Source: Axinella damicornis
Lineage: Eukaryota > Porifera > Demospongiae > Axinellida > Axinellidae
Direction: 5' to 3'
Assembly: GCA_963931865.1 (NCBI GenBank)
Contig: OZ007507.1
Span: 17,543,086 to 17,607,085, forward strand
DNA length: 64,000 nucleotides
The stretch's first letter is position 1, and every line of letters starts with the position of its first letter. The notes under the pieces were generated by a model that saw only the letters and a list, made by a program, of their open reading frames with translations, was not told where the DNA came from and made no database searches. The position numbers and the translations under genes are program-made. Shown here one piece after another: positions 42,901 through 56,000 of the stretch.

Positions 42901-43176
42901 TGCGTTTCAAAATAAGACAGCAATATTTACTGTACGCCAGTCGGAGCACGCACTTAGTAGAGACAGCGATGCAACGAATATCACTATCACCTCTAACGAA
43001 ATTAATGTGTAAATAGATTATGCAATAAATCTACAAGCTAGCACGAAGGAGTTCATATTGCAACGATTACAGAGACGAATGTGTGTGTGTGTGCTATATG
43101 TTAACTCACGTTGGCCGAACGATGAGTGCAGTAGGCAGACGAATGCTGTGAAGAAAATAAAACTTGCAGCTGTCAT
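39615..43176 (-). CDS. Probable secreted dermatopontin-like gene (partial model)
   Basis: A TATA box and signal-peptide exon at the 5' end (43176-43110) and two exons with dermatopontin-type repeats at the 3' end are placed in one minus-strand gene by position. The repeats show the W-x-F/L-x-C pattern following an acidic or Asn-rich loop (EQGDWKLWC, LGWRFHC, DGKWKFLNCC). Dermatopontins are extracellular matrix and defence proteins in invertebrates. Middle exons and splice junctions are not resolved; a 63-base phase 1-1 candidate lies at 40355-40417. The link between the ends is inference. Confidence 0.4.
40034..40234 (-). CDS. Dermatopontin-like internal exon
   Basis: The frame contains TRVIACCLYVKPSF and KEQGDWKLWCTES, fitting the xVIxxxxS..EDRxWxxxC pattern of a dermatopontin repeat. 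Exact splice sites were not determined. A 24-base tandem repeat with GACAGTGAGCTCATGAGTGG lies at its end (about 40075-40123). Confidence 0.4.
   Translation of the reverse strand: MSVTRVIACCLYVKPSFKEQGDWKLWCTESRVLQTSNQPTHELTVINPLMSSLSSDVYETNRFSAM
40355..40417 (-). CDS. Candidate small exon
   Basis: A strong acceptor (TTTCTCTACAG) and a GGAG|GTAGAA donor bound 63 bases in phase 1-1, encoding YRSIRIPLAYISVQVIETG. It may belong to the dermatopontin-like gene. Confidence 0.35.
40418..43109. other. Unresolved intron region of the dermatopontin-like gene
   Basis: A minus-strand frame ending at an ATAA|GTAAGT donor (41053) with several Trp and Cys residues could be another exon, but no good acceptor was seen. 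Otherwise nothing was recognised. Confidence 0.3.
43110..43176 (-). CDS. Signal-peptide exon
   Basis: ATG at 43176 opens 22 codons, MTAASFIFFTAFVC followed by LLHSSFGQ, a typical signal peptide, ending in phase 1 at CAAC|GTGAGT. It is the best candidate for exon 1 of the dermatopontin-like gene, though IGRA remains a possible owner. Confidence 0.65.
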
Positions 43177-43337
43177 CGTGATACGCTTGACCGCCGGGTT
43201 CAGACACGAAAGAAGGAGTCTGGTTTCTGGGACGCTGAGGTGGACGAGCTCTAGTTTCGTTCCTTGTATTGTCCTGTCACTTCATACGCTTTGAATTCCG
43301 CATTCATTTACACTTTGTGAAGTGGAGCTTATCTAGT

Positions 43338-43346
43338 CTTTTATAG
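43338..43346 (-). promoter_or_regulatory. TATA box of the minus-strand secreted gene
   Basis: CTATAAAAG on the minus strand lies about 165 bases before the ATG at 43176. The position suits a short 5' leader. Confidence 0.6.
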
Positions 43347-43936
43347 GACACGTGTCGTGGTGATGCGTGAACTAGTAATTAGATTATTTCGCTTCCGGCC
43401 CAGTGGGCTAATACGGATCTTTGATTGGTCAAAGTTCCGGGCGGCGGGCGCGGCGCAGTGTATTACACAAACTGGTCGATCATGTAAAAGATTATGTATA
43501 ATACAAGGAGCAAGTGAAGTATTACAACAACAGTTACTGTACTGCAACAGTGATCTGTATGATACACTAGCAATTAAACCCACAGAGTATAAAATTGTGA
43601 AGCTAGATCTTCTATACTAAAAATTAACTGCATGGAAAAAAGTTGCACAAGGGACATTTATGCATAAACCAGAAATTCAATTCATTCAGGAAGTGATCAT
43701 GACAAAGACAAGAATATGAAACGTAAATTAACACAATTTCCATGTGAGATAGAATGAGGAGTTCAAGGCCCAAAAATTGGCAAGGGTGAGAGAAATTAAA
43801 ACGGTTGCCGTCCCGGTGCAACCATGGATGTAGTCATGTATATAAGTGTGAGTTACACCAGTGCTATGAAGTGATGGGAACGCCTGCCAAACCCATGGGA
43901 CAAAAGCTAAGTGTTCAAATTGCACCAGACCAGCTG

Positions 43937-43996
43937 CTATTTTCCAAGTATAGTTTCTGCTGTTCTAGGATTAGACGTCAGTTGCGTTGGAGGATG
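43937..43996 (-). CDS. IGRB terminal exon
   Basis: TTATCCTCCAG|CAT enters in phase 0 and encodes [19 protein letters not shown], then TAG at 43937-43939. A CCCT-rich tract lies 50 bases upstream on the sense strand. Confidence 0.65.
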   Translation of the reverse strand, partial: HPPTQLTSNPRTAETILGK

Positions 43997-46975
43997 CTGG
44001 AGGATAAATGAGGCTTTCTCGTGTGCTGTGAAGACTGGTTGTTTTTGTTTGAAGGGAGTGGAGAGACTGGAGGGAGGGAGGGAGGGTGGGTGGGTGGGAG
44101 GGAGGGTGGGGGAGGGAGGGAGGGAGGAAGGGAGGGAGGAGGGAGGGCGGGAACGAAGGAAGGAGAAACGAGGTTATATTCAACACTTCACAGATTCACA
44201 GAATGTCTCTGAAACAACTACTGAGTGCAGATCGTGTGTGAAATTAACATTCTCATACTCACATCTCCAGGTGAAGGAGAAACAGCATAGGTGTACCGCG
44301 GACAGTTGGCCTCGGATTCATCCGTGTCATTGTTGGTGCTTCCATTGCTACTGCCGGTCTCGAACTTGAACTTGAAGTTGGCAGGACTGTCTGTGGGCAT
44401 GGGGGGAGTGGGTGCCGGGGGACTCGTTGTGGGAGATCGGGGGGTGAGTGAGGTCTGACTCAGCTGGGATAACAAGGGATTGCTCTGCCGTGTAACCCTG
44501 CAGTAGGGAGAAAGCATCAGACAATGTCATACACATGGTAGAACGATTGTTAAATAAAAGCTACACGGGACTTTGTATCAAGGCAGTGCAAAATGCGAGA
44601 GAGTATAGACCACTGTATGAAATACTCTTGTCCCACTAGAAAACACTTGAATAAACACCTCAGAAATTCCTTTTCATAGTTTATGGTGGAAGGACAGTCT
44701 TAAATTCCCAAACAGAAACCGTACGCTCTCGCTAGGTTGTGTGGTGTGATCCGAATTGTACATGTACATGTAGCTTAAGCTAAAACCAGACCCTTATTAA
44801 GGTTACAGGATACTCGTACGAGCGCCGTGCGAAATGTAATGTATACTTAAGCTCGCTAACCAAGAATCTCTGGTACGAAGAGCATGAGCAACTTGATTCT
44901 GTCGGAGCTTAATCCCTGGCAAATTTATCTGCTGTCTCGCTCGAGAAAAGCGGTAAATACGGCTTTTTTGGTGAACTGAAATGCTCGTTTTTGCAAGGCT
45001 ATACAGTGTATCGGTAAAAGCTTCCGTCATGCCCTGCACCTTGTGAAAGCGCACCTCCACCTCTAGAATCAAGTTGCTCACGCTGTTCGTACCAGAGATT
45101 CTTGGTTAGCGAGCTTAAGTATACATTTCTCACAGCGCGCGCACGAGTATCCCATAACTTTAACTGTGCATACGTTGCTCCGATGCAAGGCTAGCTGCTT
45201 CATACGTTCTAATTTAGCTAACCATTAGAAGCATTCTTAATCTTCCAGTCACTAGGGTGGGCTGTATTGTGATCGCTCATCAATGCGTTTATTGCTATTG
45301 AGCTATTTATCATGCTGCCAGCAATATCGACCACAGACAGGAGGTAGACTCCTAACTTTTGTACTGCAATCACTGAGCTGAAGTAAAGTTGAATACATAA
45401 ATATAGCCAGCTTTTACAAATATCTTGTTTCGTCATACATGTAGATTCTGTGCCATCTCATACAAAGTTTGCAGACCAGGAAGTGGATGGTACTTCCTGT
45501 ATGCACCACTACATGTACATGACATTTAAACTGAAAATGGCTTTAGAATCAACCTCAGTGTATAAATCATTTGGTGGTGGTGGTGGTGGTGGTCGGGGAT
45601 CACCCATTGGGTCACCCCCCCCCCCCCCCCCCCCCCCCAAGCTTGAAATCTTGCATGAAACCCTGCACCCTTGTAGACATGTCCACTGCCAGCCAGGCAC
45701 TATCGGTATGTACAATGTAAGTGTTCAAGCATTGAGGCCAGAGACAGATTTAGGATTTTGTGGACGGGAAGTTGAGCTGTTGAGCTACTTCATGCACACA
45801 GCGCTGACTCAAGGACTATCATTTCAGCATATGCAGGGCTAGGACTGGCACGAGATAAAAACCAAACCAGATAGGCACGCAAGGCACTGGCAGACGCTTA
45901 CACCGTGCATGGAACCACGGCCAGGACGGATGACAGGGTTACCACATGTTATAACGTAATAAAAGGACCATGAAAGGGGGTCAGCTGCCCCCTATGACCC
46001 CCTGGATCCACCCTGATACCAACACTAGTTAGTAGTGACCAACTAAGGAATATGCTGTCTGTGATCTACATTGCATGTGTCATTAGCAGTCAAATATCCC
46101 AGTGTTAAATACACAGACTTCAGTAGGAAACAGTATACAATTCAGACTATTTGGACTATCACAGCATCTGTTGTGTCCTTCAGGAGGAAAACAATCGGCC
46201 GCTTGACAGTACAAGAAAGGCCCCCAAAGAACTTAGCACCACAAGAAATATGACATACATTCAATCTCACTCCAGTCTCTAAACATGAATAACTAACCAC
46301 TGGGAAACCACAGGGGGACTTTGTTTACAGAAACATTACTTGGAGATTGTAAGAATCTACGTACACACGTACAGTTCAAATGCTGGGTTGCTTACATTTC
46401 ATGAGTTGGATCCAGCTGCTTCTCATTGGCAGAGGTCACTGTGGAATTGGAGAGAAGGGCGCAGCATTAGAGCTTTGTTTTGGGAACCGCAAGCATGGAA
46501 CTGACAGTGGCACAGAGGAGATTATATCCTTACGACCAGCGGTGAGTGGATACCCTCTGGTGGGTGTGGTCTAATCGACTTACACCACATACCCATTGGG
46601 GGACTTATATGCATTGTGATGTTCTGTCCTTACTGCTGATGTAATAATGAAAGGGTATTGGCCAACTCGACGTGGTGGAGGGGGAACTACGTACTGTGGA
46701 ATCCCTCTCACAGGGCGTCCGAGTTAAGGACAGTTTGGCTAATCGTGATCAAGTCCCACTTTTATGACCTAATTCTCCCTTCAGTAATGGTGACACCTTG
46801 CATTATTTCACAAACGTACATGCATACACTGTACGTATATTGTATCTATCTGTTTATTTATCTGCCTGCCTATCTATCTATCTATCTACATGTATCTATC
46901 TATCTATCCATTCATCGTTCTGCCTGCCAATCTATCTATCTGTCTATCTATCCATCCATCTATCCATCCATCCAT

Positions 46976-47016
<41 letters not shown>

Positions 47017-50000
47017 AATCTGTCTGTCTGTCAAGTAACACAGTTGCACTTCAAACCAAGGCAAAGAAAAGAAAGCCAAAACCACCATGCTGACACAGCA
47101 ACTTGGATAAACATGAAGTTGATGATGGTATGCTCAAGTGCTGGCTAATGGAGCGAACTAAGCATGCGTGTTATTGAAACTGAATTACACAACCTTTGAG
47201 CTATGTGTATAAGCTTGGGCACACCATTACACAAACTTCTGAGGCATGAGTGAAGGGGGCGGTTATGACCAGAACGACAGCAGGTCCGCACCAACACTTA
47301 ACGCTAAATGGAGTAAATTTCTGTAAACAAGTGCTTTTGATCGTCATAACAAGCCTAAATTTTGTAAGCCAACATAACAATGCCACATTAGATGGTATTC
47401 CACGGGACCTTCAACACTTCATAAGGTACCTCACAAAAATTAATGTTTGAGTTCTTGCAGTGCCTATACTATACAAGCTGGATTGTCTTGGCCTCATTCC
47501 TATACTACCTTTACTACATGTAGCTTCAGTCCCATGCCACTCCACCTTAAACGTAAACTGTATCAGATCAGACGGACGAGCAGTGAGAGGGTGTGGCTCG
47601 TATAACTGTTGTTTGCATGCATATGTAGGCATGTACTTTGTTTCCAAGTGGGCAACTTCAGCTATACTTCAGTTATACAGGCCACACCTTCTCACTGCTA
47701 GTCCAGTTATATGAGCCATGCCCTGTTAGTCCGTCTGATGTACATTGGGAGGGGGGGGGGCTGTCAAACTATGAGCTTATTTCTACAGTAATTTCACTAA
47801 GTTGGTAGCTACTACATGTAGCTAGCTACAGTGGTGAAAACAGCAAATGTTTGTTTGAACTGGCCCTATAGAAAGGCTGTTGCCTAGCAACCATCCAGGC
47901 ATCCAGGCTACACCTCAGCTGTAGGGTATCTGCAGGTTCAACACTACTAGCGCTTACGCCTCCACATGGTTTCATTTCTCAGAATGGAATGCGCTGCAAT
48001 CCAACCTGACCTGACTGACCTAGCCTACAGGTTCAGGGTGACCCACCATACTGGTTAGTCCGTTGCAACGTGACCTGACCTACATGTATTATACTGGCTT
48101 ATCCAGTGCACACATGAAGGTAAACAGCTGGTTAATTTGGGGGGATGTTACCATAGAAACCTTAGCCCACCTCCTCCGCGCCTAAGCGAACCTGACACTG
48201 CCGATGAAGGAACTCACTTCCATAATATAACATACATGTATGTGACTTGCGTGACAAACGACACTATCTCTTGTTACTTTATACCGAAATGACTGAGCGT
48301 TGAGAAATGCTGAAAAGGGATGCCGAAAGGGACGCCGACACGATAGTTGATACGAGGCCTACAGAGGTATTATAGCCCTATCGTGGAAGGTGTAAGATAC
48401 GTTACTTCTTCACGCTGTATCGTATCGTATGTCCTGGACATTAACGTTTAGTGCCCTTGACAAACGGAAAGAGGGTTCTATATCACCAACTTAAGATCCA
48501 CTGATGCTTCGGCTAAAGTCGAAATAAATGCTTGTTTCAACTGGTTCTTCCAATCTTGAACTGGTAACAGTGAACCCTCTCTCAGTTTGTGCAGGAGCCA
48601 ATGGTGATACCACCACCTCGAACCTGGTGGACGTGTGGAGGAGTGGCACATTGGGAAGGGGGGGGGGGGGGGGGGGGGGGGCTGTCAACCCATGACCTCA
48701 TTTCAGTCACTGGTAGCTACGTACACTCCTAGCAGCAAATGCTTGTTTCAACTGGCCCAATGAAAAGGCTGTTGCCTAGCACCCGTACAGGCATCCAGGC
48801 TACACCTCAGCTGTAGGGTTCAACACTTACAGCTTCACATGGTTTCATTTCTCAGAATGGAATGCGCTGCAATCCAACCTGACCTGACCTGGCCTGACCT
48901 GGCCTACAGGTTCAGGGAGACCCACCATACTGGTTAGTCCGTTGCAACATGACCTGACCTACACGGCTTATCCAGTACACACATGACGGTAAACAGCTGG
49001 TTAATTTGGGGGGATGTTACCATAGAAACCTTAGCCCACCTCCTCCGCGCCTAAGCGAACCTGACACTGCCGATGAAGGAACTCACTTCCATATAACATA
49101 CATGTATGTGACTTGCGTGACAAACGACACTATCTCTTGTTACTTTACGAAATGACTGAGCGTTGAGAAATGCTGAAAGGGACGCCGACACGATAGTTGA
49201 TACGAAGCCTACAGAGGTATTACCCTATCGTGGAAGGTGTAAGATACGTTACTACTTCACGCCGTATCGTATGTCCTGGACATTTCTGTTTGGTGCCCTT
49301 GACAAGCGGAAAGAGGGTTCTATTTCACCAACTTAAGATCCACTGACGTTTCGGCTAAAGTCGAAATAAGGGGCTAGGTTTTTCCAATCTTGAACTGGTA
49401 ACAGTGAACCCTCTCTCAGTTCGTGAAGGAGTCAATGGTGAAACCACCACCTTGAACCTGGTGGGCGTGAGGAGGAGTGGCACATTCCTTCTGTACAGCT
49501 GTGGGTTGGCTTTCTGGGCCTGAGAAACGTCACCATGACTGCCTGATGTCGACCGCTCAGTGGTATATCGGTAGCACACTCACTTATTCGGCGGGAATGT
49601 GCCACTCCTCCACATGTCTAGATACGTCACGGCACGTGATGAGTTTTACCAGGACTTTACTCGCGTTAGTACTGCAAGTAACAAATGAGGCTAGCATATC
49701 TGCCAATTGAGGTATACCATCGAGAGGGAAATAATTGCTAGGAACATGTTCTTGCAAGGACAGAGGATATATGGGTCTTTCTAGTTTGCAGAATGGTTCC
49801 TGCGAATAAATGGTGCCGACTCATTATATGATGAAATCACAGGACTATCTATCACATGACTATCACAAGACTCACCAGGATTGATGTAGTACTCTTGTTT
49901 GCGTCGGTGCACCTTGCAAGAGTGGTAGATTACCATGCCAACAACAGGGATTGTGACGATCACGATTATAGTGGCAACTGCAATCAACACTATGATCCAG

Positions 50001-53000
50001 ATGGCGATGTCTAGAGAGTAGTGAGGGGGAGGGAGGGAGGGAGGGAGGGAGGGAGGGAGGGAGGGAGGGAGGGAGGGAGGGAGGGAGGGAGGGAGGGAGG
50101 GAGGGAGGGAGGGAGGGAGGGAGGGAGGGAGGGAGGACGGAGGGAGGGAGGGAGAGGGGAGAGCAGGAGGGACAGAGGGAGAGGCAGGCAATTATAAGTT
50201 CCAAATGACTGGAAAAAGATTAGCCCCACTCCCAGCACAGTAACTGCCATGGCATGCATTAGACATTCAGGTAGGCTGTCCTGGATGTCGATGATAGAGC
50301 AAACAGAAGTACCCAAGCCTCCACAAATACCGGAAGGAAATATTCACGATAATTATAAAACGGGAACTCTTCCCTCACGGGATGTGAATGAGGTCAGGAA
50401 TTGGTGTGCATTGTATTTACCTGTTGTACATGTAAAGGTGATCTCGTCAGAGCTGGGTCCAAACCCGGCCAAGTTGAATGCAGAGGCAGTGACTCTGTAT
50501 TCCGTGCTCCCTTCCAGTCCGGACAAGGTTTCTGTGATGGTATCTCCGGGGGCGAAGGGACCAGCGAGACGTCGCTGGGGGAGCCCAGGGGGGCTTGTGA
50601 AGTTGAACACGATGCCTACGATGGGTGGTGTTCCATCTGGGGATAGTTGCACCTCCACAGCGACGGAACAGGAGGTGGAGGAGAGGAGGGAGAGGGTGGG
50701 GGCTCTCGAGAGGACTGCAGTGGGGGTGTGAGAGGGTGGAGTGTAGTGAGTGTGTGAGGGAGTTGGGTAGTGAGTGTTTGAGGGAGTGGGAGGTGGGGCA
50801 GTAGTGTTTGAGGGAGTGGGATGGGGCAGTGAGTGTGTGAGGGAGTGGGAGGTGGGGTAGTGAGTGTGTGAGGGAGAGGGGGTGGGGCAGTGAGTGTGCA
50901 AGGGGAAAGTGAGTTTGTGAGGGAGTGAGGGGCGGTGTAGCGAGTGAGTGGGGGGTGGGGTAGTAAGGGTGTGAGGGAGTGTGGGGCAACACTGCATTAT
51001 TATTTGAGCTGAATTCCCCAAAAGAACGTGTTCAACAATACACCTTTTGGGGTGTAGTGTAGGCCAGATCTTAACGATCATTGCAGCTGCTCACCCAATG
51101 GTTCCTGGACAACCGCAGTTGTGCTCTGATACATCCTTGAGTTGACAACAGCCACCTTGAACTGCACCGTCATTCCAACAAACTCATCTCTGCTCACAAC
51201 CCCACTCCATACCAGACTGGACTCGGGACTTGGGTTGGCCGGGATCCGTCCAACAGAGATCCACGCCGAGGTTCTGTTGTCCCAGAACGAGACAAGAAGA
51301 TGGGTGATGGTTCCGCCCCCAGTGTAGTCCAGGTGGATCGAGAGGTTGAAAGTGGTGTTACCGAGTCTTGTAACTTCCAGCAAGGGAGATGAGGGAGCTG
51401 GAGGGGTACAAGAAATTGGTTTAGAATCACAACAACTTTTTGCTCTGTTCCCACTTGTCAATTCCCACTCGGTCAATGTTGACGAAGTGGGAATTGACAA
51501 AGTGAGAAGTTGACAAAGTGGGAATTGACGAAGTGAAATTGACGAAGTGGGAATTGACCAAATGGGAATTGAAATGGGAAGACACCAATATACCCAGCCA
51601 CGCTATCACATGAGAAATTGGCCCTACAATCATTGTATGCAGCACTAATCCTGTCAGCATTTCAAAACCAGAAACATACCTACATGTATGTACTTTGCTC
51701 AAATCGGTACAGAACTACATTAATGAAGTCCAGGAAGACTTAAACAAAGAGATCCATTAACAAAGCTCTTGGAATTTTTTCGGAAAGTTGTGTCTGTACA
51801 AACCTATATGTAGCAAGAAACATTTCACTTCATTGAACAGAATCTTCCAATTATCAGAGGAAGCCTTCCAATTCTTGAAGAAACGTTCCGGTTTGCAGCA
51901 AACGCAAGTCAGAAAATCATTCTGAAGGATGGTATCACTTTTAAATATGAGTACCATAGTAGAATTATTGTTCATTGAGAAAGGGGTTAATTGCTGAGAC
52001 GTACAAGTACAGCAGCCATGAACTTCACACATAAATTTAACCCACCTCCTGCTGGTGTCTGGAATGAGACTGGGCCAGCTGTCCTGGTTCCATCCTGGTT
52101 GGAAGTTGTCAGAGTCAGTCGGTACTCCATTCCAGGGAGGGTGGTCACCGTCTGTTGCAATGCATTGCCGGGCAGACTGTGCTGCTCAGCCAAAGTACCG
52201 TCGAGATAATCCAGGGTGAGAATCACGGTATCTGCTTCTTCGTCTGCATGCTGATTGGTCAGAAACCATGTGATCCTTGCACGAGAGCTCGTGATGTCTA
52301 GCACCCTCAAATTAGAAGGAATGGAAGGAGGGACTGCAATGTGTTGCGGGTATGTGTGGGTGACAGAAGGGGGAAGACAGGAGGAGGGAGGAGAGGGGAC
52401 AGGAGGGGGGAGAGAAGGAGAGGAGGGAGGGACAGGAGAGGGGACAGGAGGGGGAGGAGTAGGAGAAGGAGAGAAGGGAGGAGGGAGGGACAGGAGGGGG
52501 GAGGAGTAGGAGGAGGAGAGGAGGGAGGAGGGAGGGACAGGAGAGGGGATAGGAAGGGGAGGAGTAGGAGAAGGAGAGAAGGGAGGAGGGAGGGACAGGA
52601 GGGGGGAGGAGTAGGAGGAGGAGAGGAGGGAGGAGGGAGGGACAGGAGAGGGGATAGGAGGGGGGAGAGGAGAAGGAGAGGAGGGAGGAGGGGAGGAAGG
52701 GAGAGGAGGAGAGGAGGGCAGGAGGATAAGAGGGGGTAAGAGGGGAGACGAGGGGGAGAGAGAGGTTAAAATACAAGAGGAACTACATACATGTGAGCTG
52801 AAATTTGAACCAAGCACTCACTATCCTACAGTACGACAGCCTGATCTCTACTTAGGTGCAGCTATTTTTCACTCTCAAGCGCATTCATCAACACATCTGC
52901 ATCAGAAGTAGACTCACCAATGACAGACACATTAAAGCTTGTCTCAACTGTCCTCTGCAATTGTGGAATGATCCGATCACTGTTCTCAATCACTACCCTA

Positions 53001-56000
53001 TACACACCACCGTCGCTTCTCGAGATTGGGTCAAAGCTGACGGCTGTCCTTCCATCCAGCCCACTAGTGTACTCAGTTTGGACACGCCCCTCAGCTAAGC
53101 GGTTGCTGTCTCTGTACCATGCCACTGTGGTGTTCTCCCGGAACCGACTCTGGAACTCCACCGTGAGAGAGACGGAAGGGTTGCCTGTGATCTCATGAAT
53201 GGCAGGTGGCTGGGAGATGATGGCAGGGGGAACTGCACGGGAGGGAGCAGAACAGGAGACGGAGGAGGAGGGAGGGAGCGGAACAGGAGATGGAGGAGGA
53301 GGAGGGAGGGAGCGGAACAGGAGATGGAGGAGGAGGGAGGGAGCGGAACAGGAGATGGAGGAGGAGGGAGGGAGCAGAACAGGAGACGGAGTAGGAGAGA
53401 GGCAGTGGAACAGGAGATGGAGGAGGAGATAGGAAGTGGAACAGGAGAGGAGCAGGAGGAGGGATGGATGGAGGGAGAGATGGAGGACACACGGTGAAAT
53501 GTCTGACCTACTATGGTAACTGCAACAATGAGTCACAGTAGGAAGTAATGTAAATACATGTTACAGTAGCCCTATATGGAATGGAAAGCCAGCCAGTTGC
53601 CAACCAGTCATTTTCAGAGGACAATTTCGTGGATCCTGTTAATGGGGATGGTGATGCTATCATTACTGAACTCGTTTGAGACGACACTGCTCAAACCCAT
53701 TTTCTTGAATGGCATTTTTTTCTTTTCTTTAAGGCACACCACCTTTCGACACAAAAACCGATGTTGGCGCATCAGAGTAAGGAGCTACAGCTGAAGATGC
53801 AGCGAGGGATGCGAGACCTCTGAAGCATACCTATGTCTGAAGAGAGAATTCGTTTGGTCATGAACAGAACTGAGTGAGTTTGTCAAACCTCTGCACAGAG
53901 AGCTATTCACGTAGGCAAATTAGGGGGAGTAGCTGAAGCGAACGAAGTTACTTGTTTAACTACCATCTCAACATGATCATCACCATTACATCATGACAAT
54001 GTGCTTACCAACAACATAGAATGTCACATTCTTCTTCATTTCAAGGTCCAAGGGACCTAGGAATACTCTACAGACGTACTGCCCTTCGTGAGCAAGGCTT
54101 GCATCTGTGATTTGGTTGGTGACGACAGTGCAATTCCTCTCCCATGTGAAGGAAATCAAGCTAGGATCAACATCAGTGAAGGTTGTCCAGCAGCGGAGGG
54201 AGGTATTGGAGTGTAGGAGGCCATACTGCTGTGGTTCTGCCTGGATACGGTTAGGATCTGTGGGGTGAGTGAGTGCGGGAGGGTAGGAGGGAGGGAGGGT
54301 GGGAGGGAGGGAGGGAGGGAGGGAGGGAGGGAGGGAGGGAGGGAGGGACGGAGGGAGGGAGGGAGGGAGGGAGGGAGGGACGGAGGGAGGGAGGGAGGGA
54401 GGGAGGGAGGGAGGGAGGGAGAGAGGGAGGGGAGGGAGGGAGGGAGGGGGAGGGAGGGAGGGACGGAGGGAGGGAGGGGAGGAAGGGAGGGAAGGTTGGG
54501 TGTTGTGAGCTCAATGATATCACTGTATATAGAATATAGTCTAATACGATCCCTTCTATCCCCCTCTTCAACCTCAAGATCTTACATAGGGTAGTTCGAC
54601 TCATTTACACGCCCCGGCCCTGTGGTGAGAATATCTTCACTACACGTGTGCAGCTTACATGTGACAAAGTAGGAGTGAAGTTTATACACTGTAGCTTAAG
54701 GTTTTAGCTCAGCAAACAAATTTGAGTAAGTAGGGAGGGGACATTTAGTAGCTACTTCTGAACAGCAACAGCATTGGTCATATATATGTTGTGAACCGAT
54801 TGTGAACCTGACCGGTTTATAAACAGGCCGCCAGTTTATAAACAGGTCGTCCAGTTTGTAATCTGGTTGGCCTGCTTTCGATAAACACGTGGAAACAACT
54901 CCAGTTTAAAAACTGGGCCGAACGGTTTATAAACCGGCCAACCCGTTTATACTAGAACAGTTTACAAGCAAGGCGAACAGTTTATAACCTGGTTTATAAG
55001 CACGACGAATGGTTTTTAAACTGGCTGAATGGTTCGCGGTTTACAAGCAGGACGAATGGTTTATAAACTGGCTGAACGGTTTTCAAGCAGGACGAACGGT
55101 TTACAAGCAGGCCGATCGACTTGTATCCAGGACCACCAAGCTGAATGGCTTACGATGCTACTGGCAGCTTAGCCCAGCATCATGTAGCCGACCCTCATCC
55201 ATGCGAGAGTCTAGCTACACGGAACTACTCGCAGCTTACCTAGGGTCTTTCGGCAACGATAGTCACGATCGCAGGCCAAGATCGTGTGAGACTGGTGTGA
55301 AAGGACTCGTATTAAGTCATCTTCGGACAGTGATGTACTGCAGAAATGGCTCCATGCTGACAGCTTCATTCTCGCTCCCGCACGCGGCTCATCAATGACC
55401 GTTGACCTCCAAGCCGTCCAGCGTACACGCGGCCCACTTTCTGGCCGATGAGGGAGGAGAGAGATGTGCCACACACACACACACACACGCACACACACAC
55501 ACACACACAAACACACACGCACACGCACACGCACACGCACACGCACACACGCACGCACACACACACACACGCACGCACGCACACACACACACACACACTT
55601 ACCCACAACGTTTAGCGGCAATCCGCCCGGTACAATAACAGTGCCATTCTCAAGCTCGACCTGGCACGTATACTCTCCCTCATCCTCATAATCCACGTTG
55701 TTAAGACGAATGACGAAGGTTACGCATGAGCTCCGGGAGTCCACCTCCATGCCATCACGGAGCCATCTCATGGAGGAGACAGGAGGCAGGACACTGAGGG
55801 AGAGAGAGGCAGTATCGTTAGTACAACAGGAATACACATCAAGAAGACTCAGTGTGAGCTAGGCTTCGATCTGATTGGTTGATTCAGTTATGTGACTGTT
55901 GCTCTGAGCGTCAGGTTGTCAATGTACAATAAAGTCGATTGCAAGTCAACCTTGTCTACTCTTTACATTTACATTTCTTGTGTGATGAAACGTATCACAT

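Noticed and set aside
48491..49579. Minus-strand frames with [10 protein letters not shown] and [12 protein letters not shown] in two copies
   Set aside because: They reflect the 0.9-kb tandem intron duplication; no splice sites or domain support a gene.
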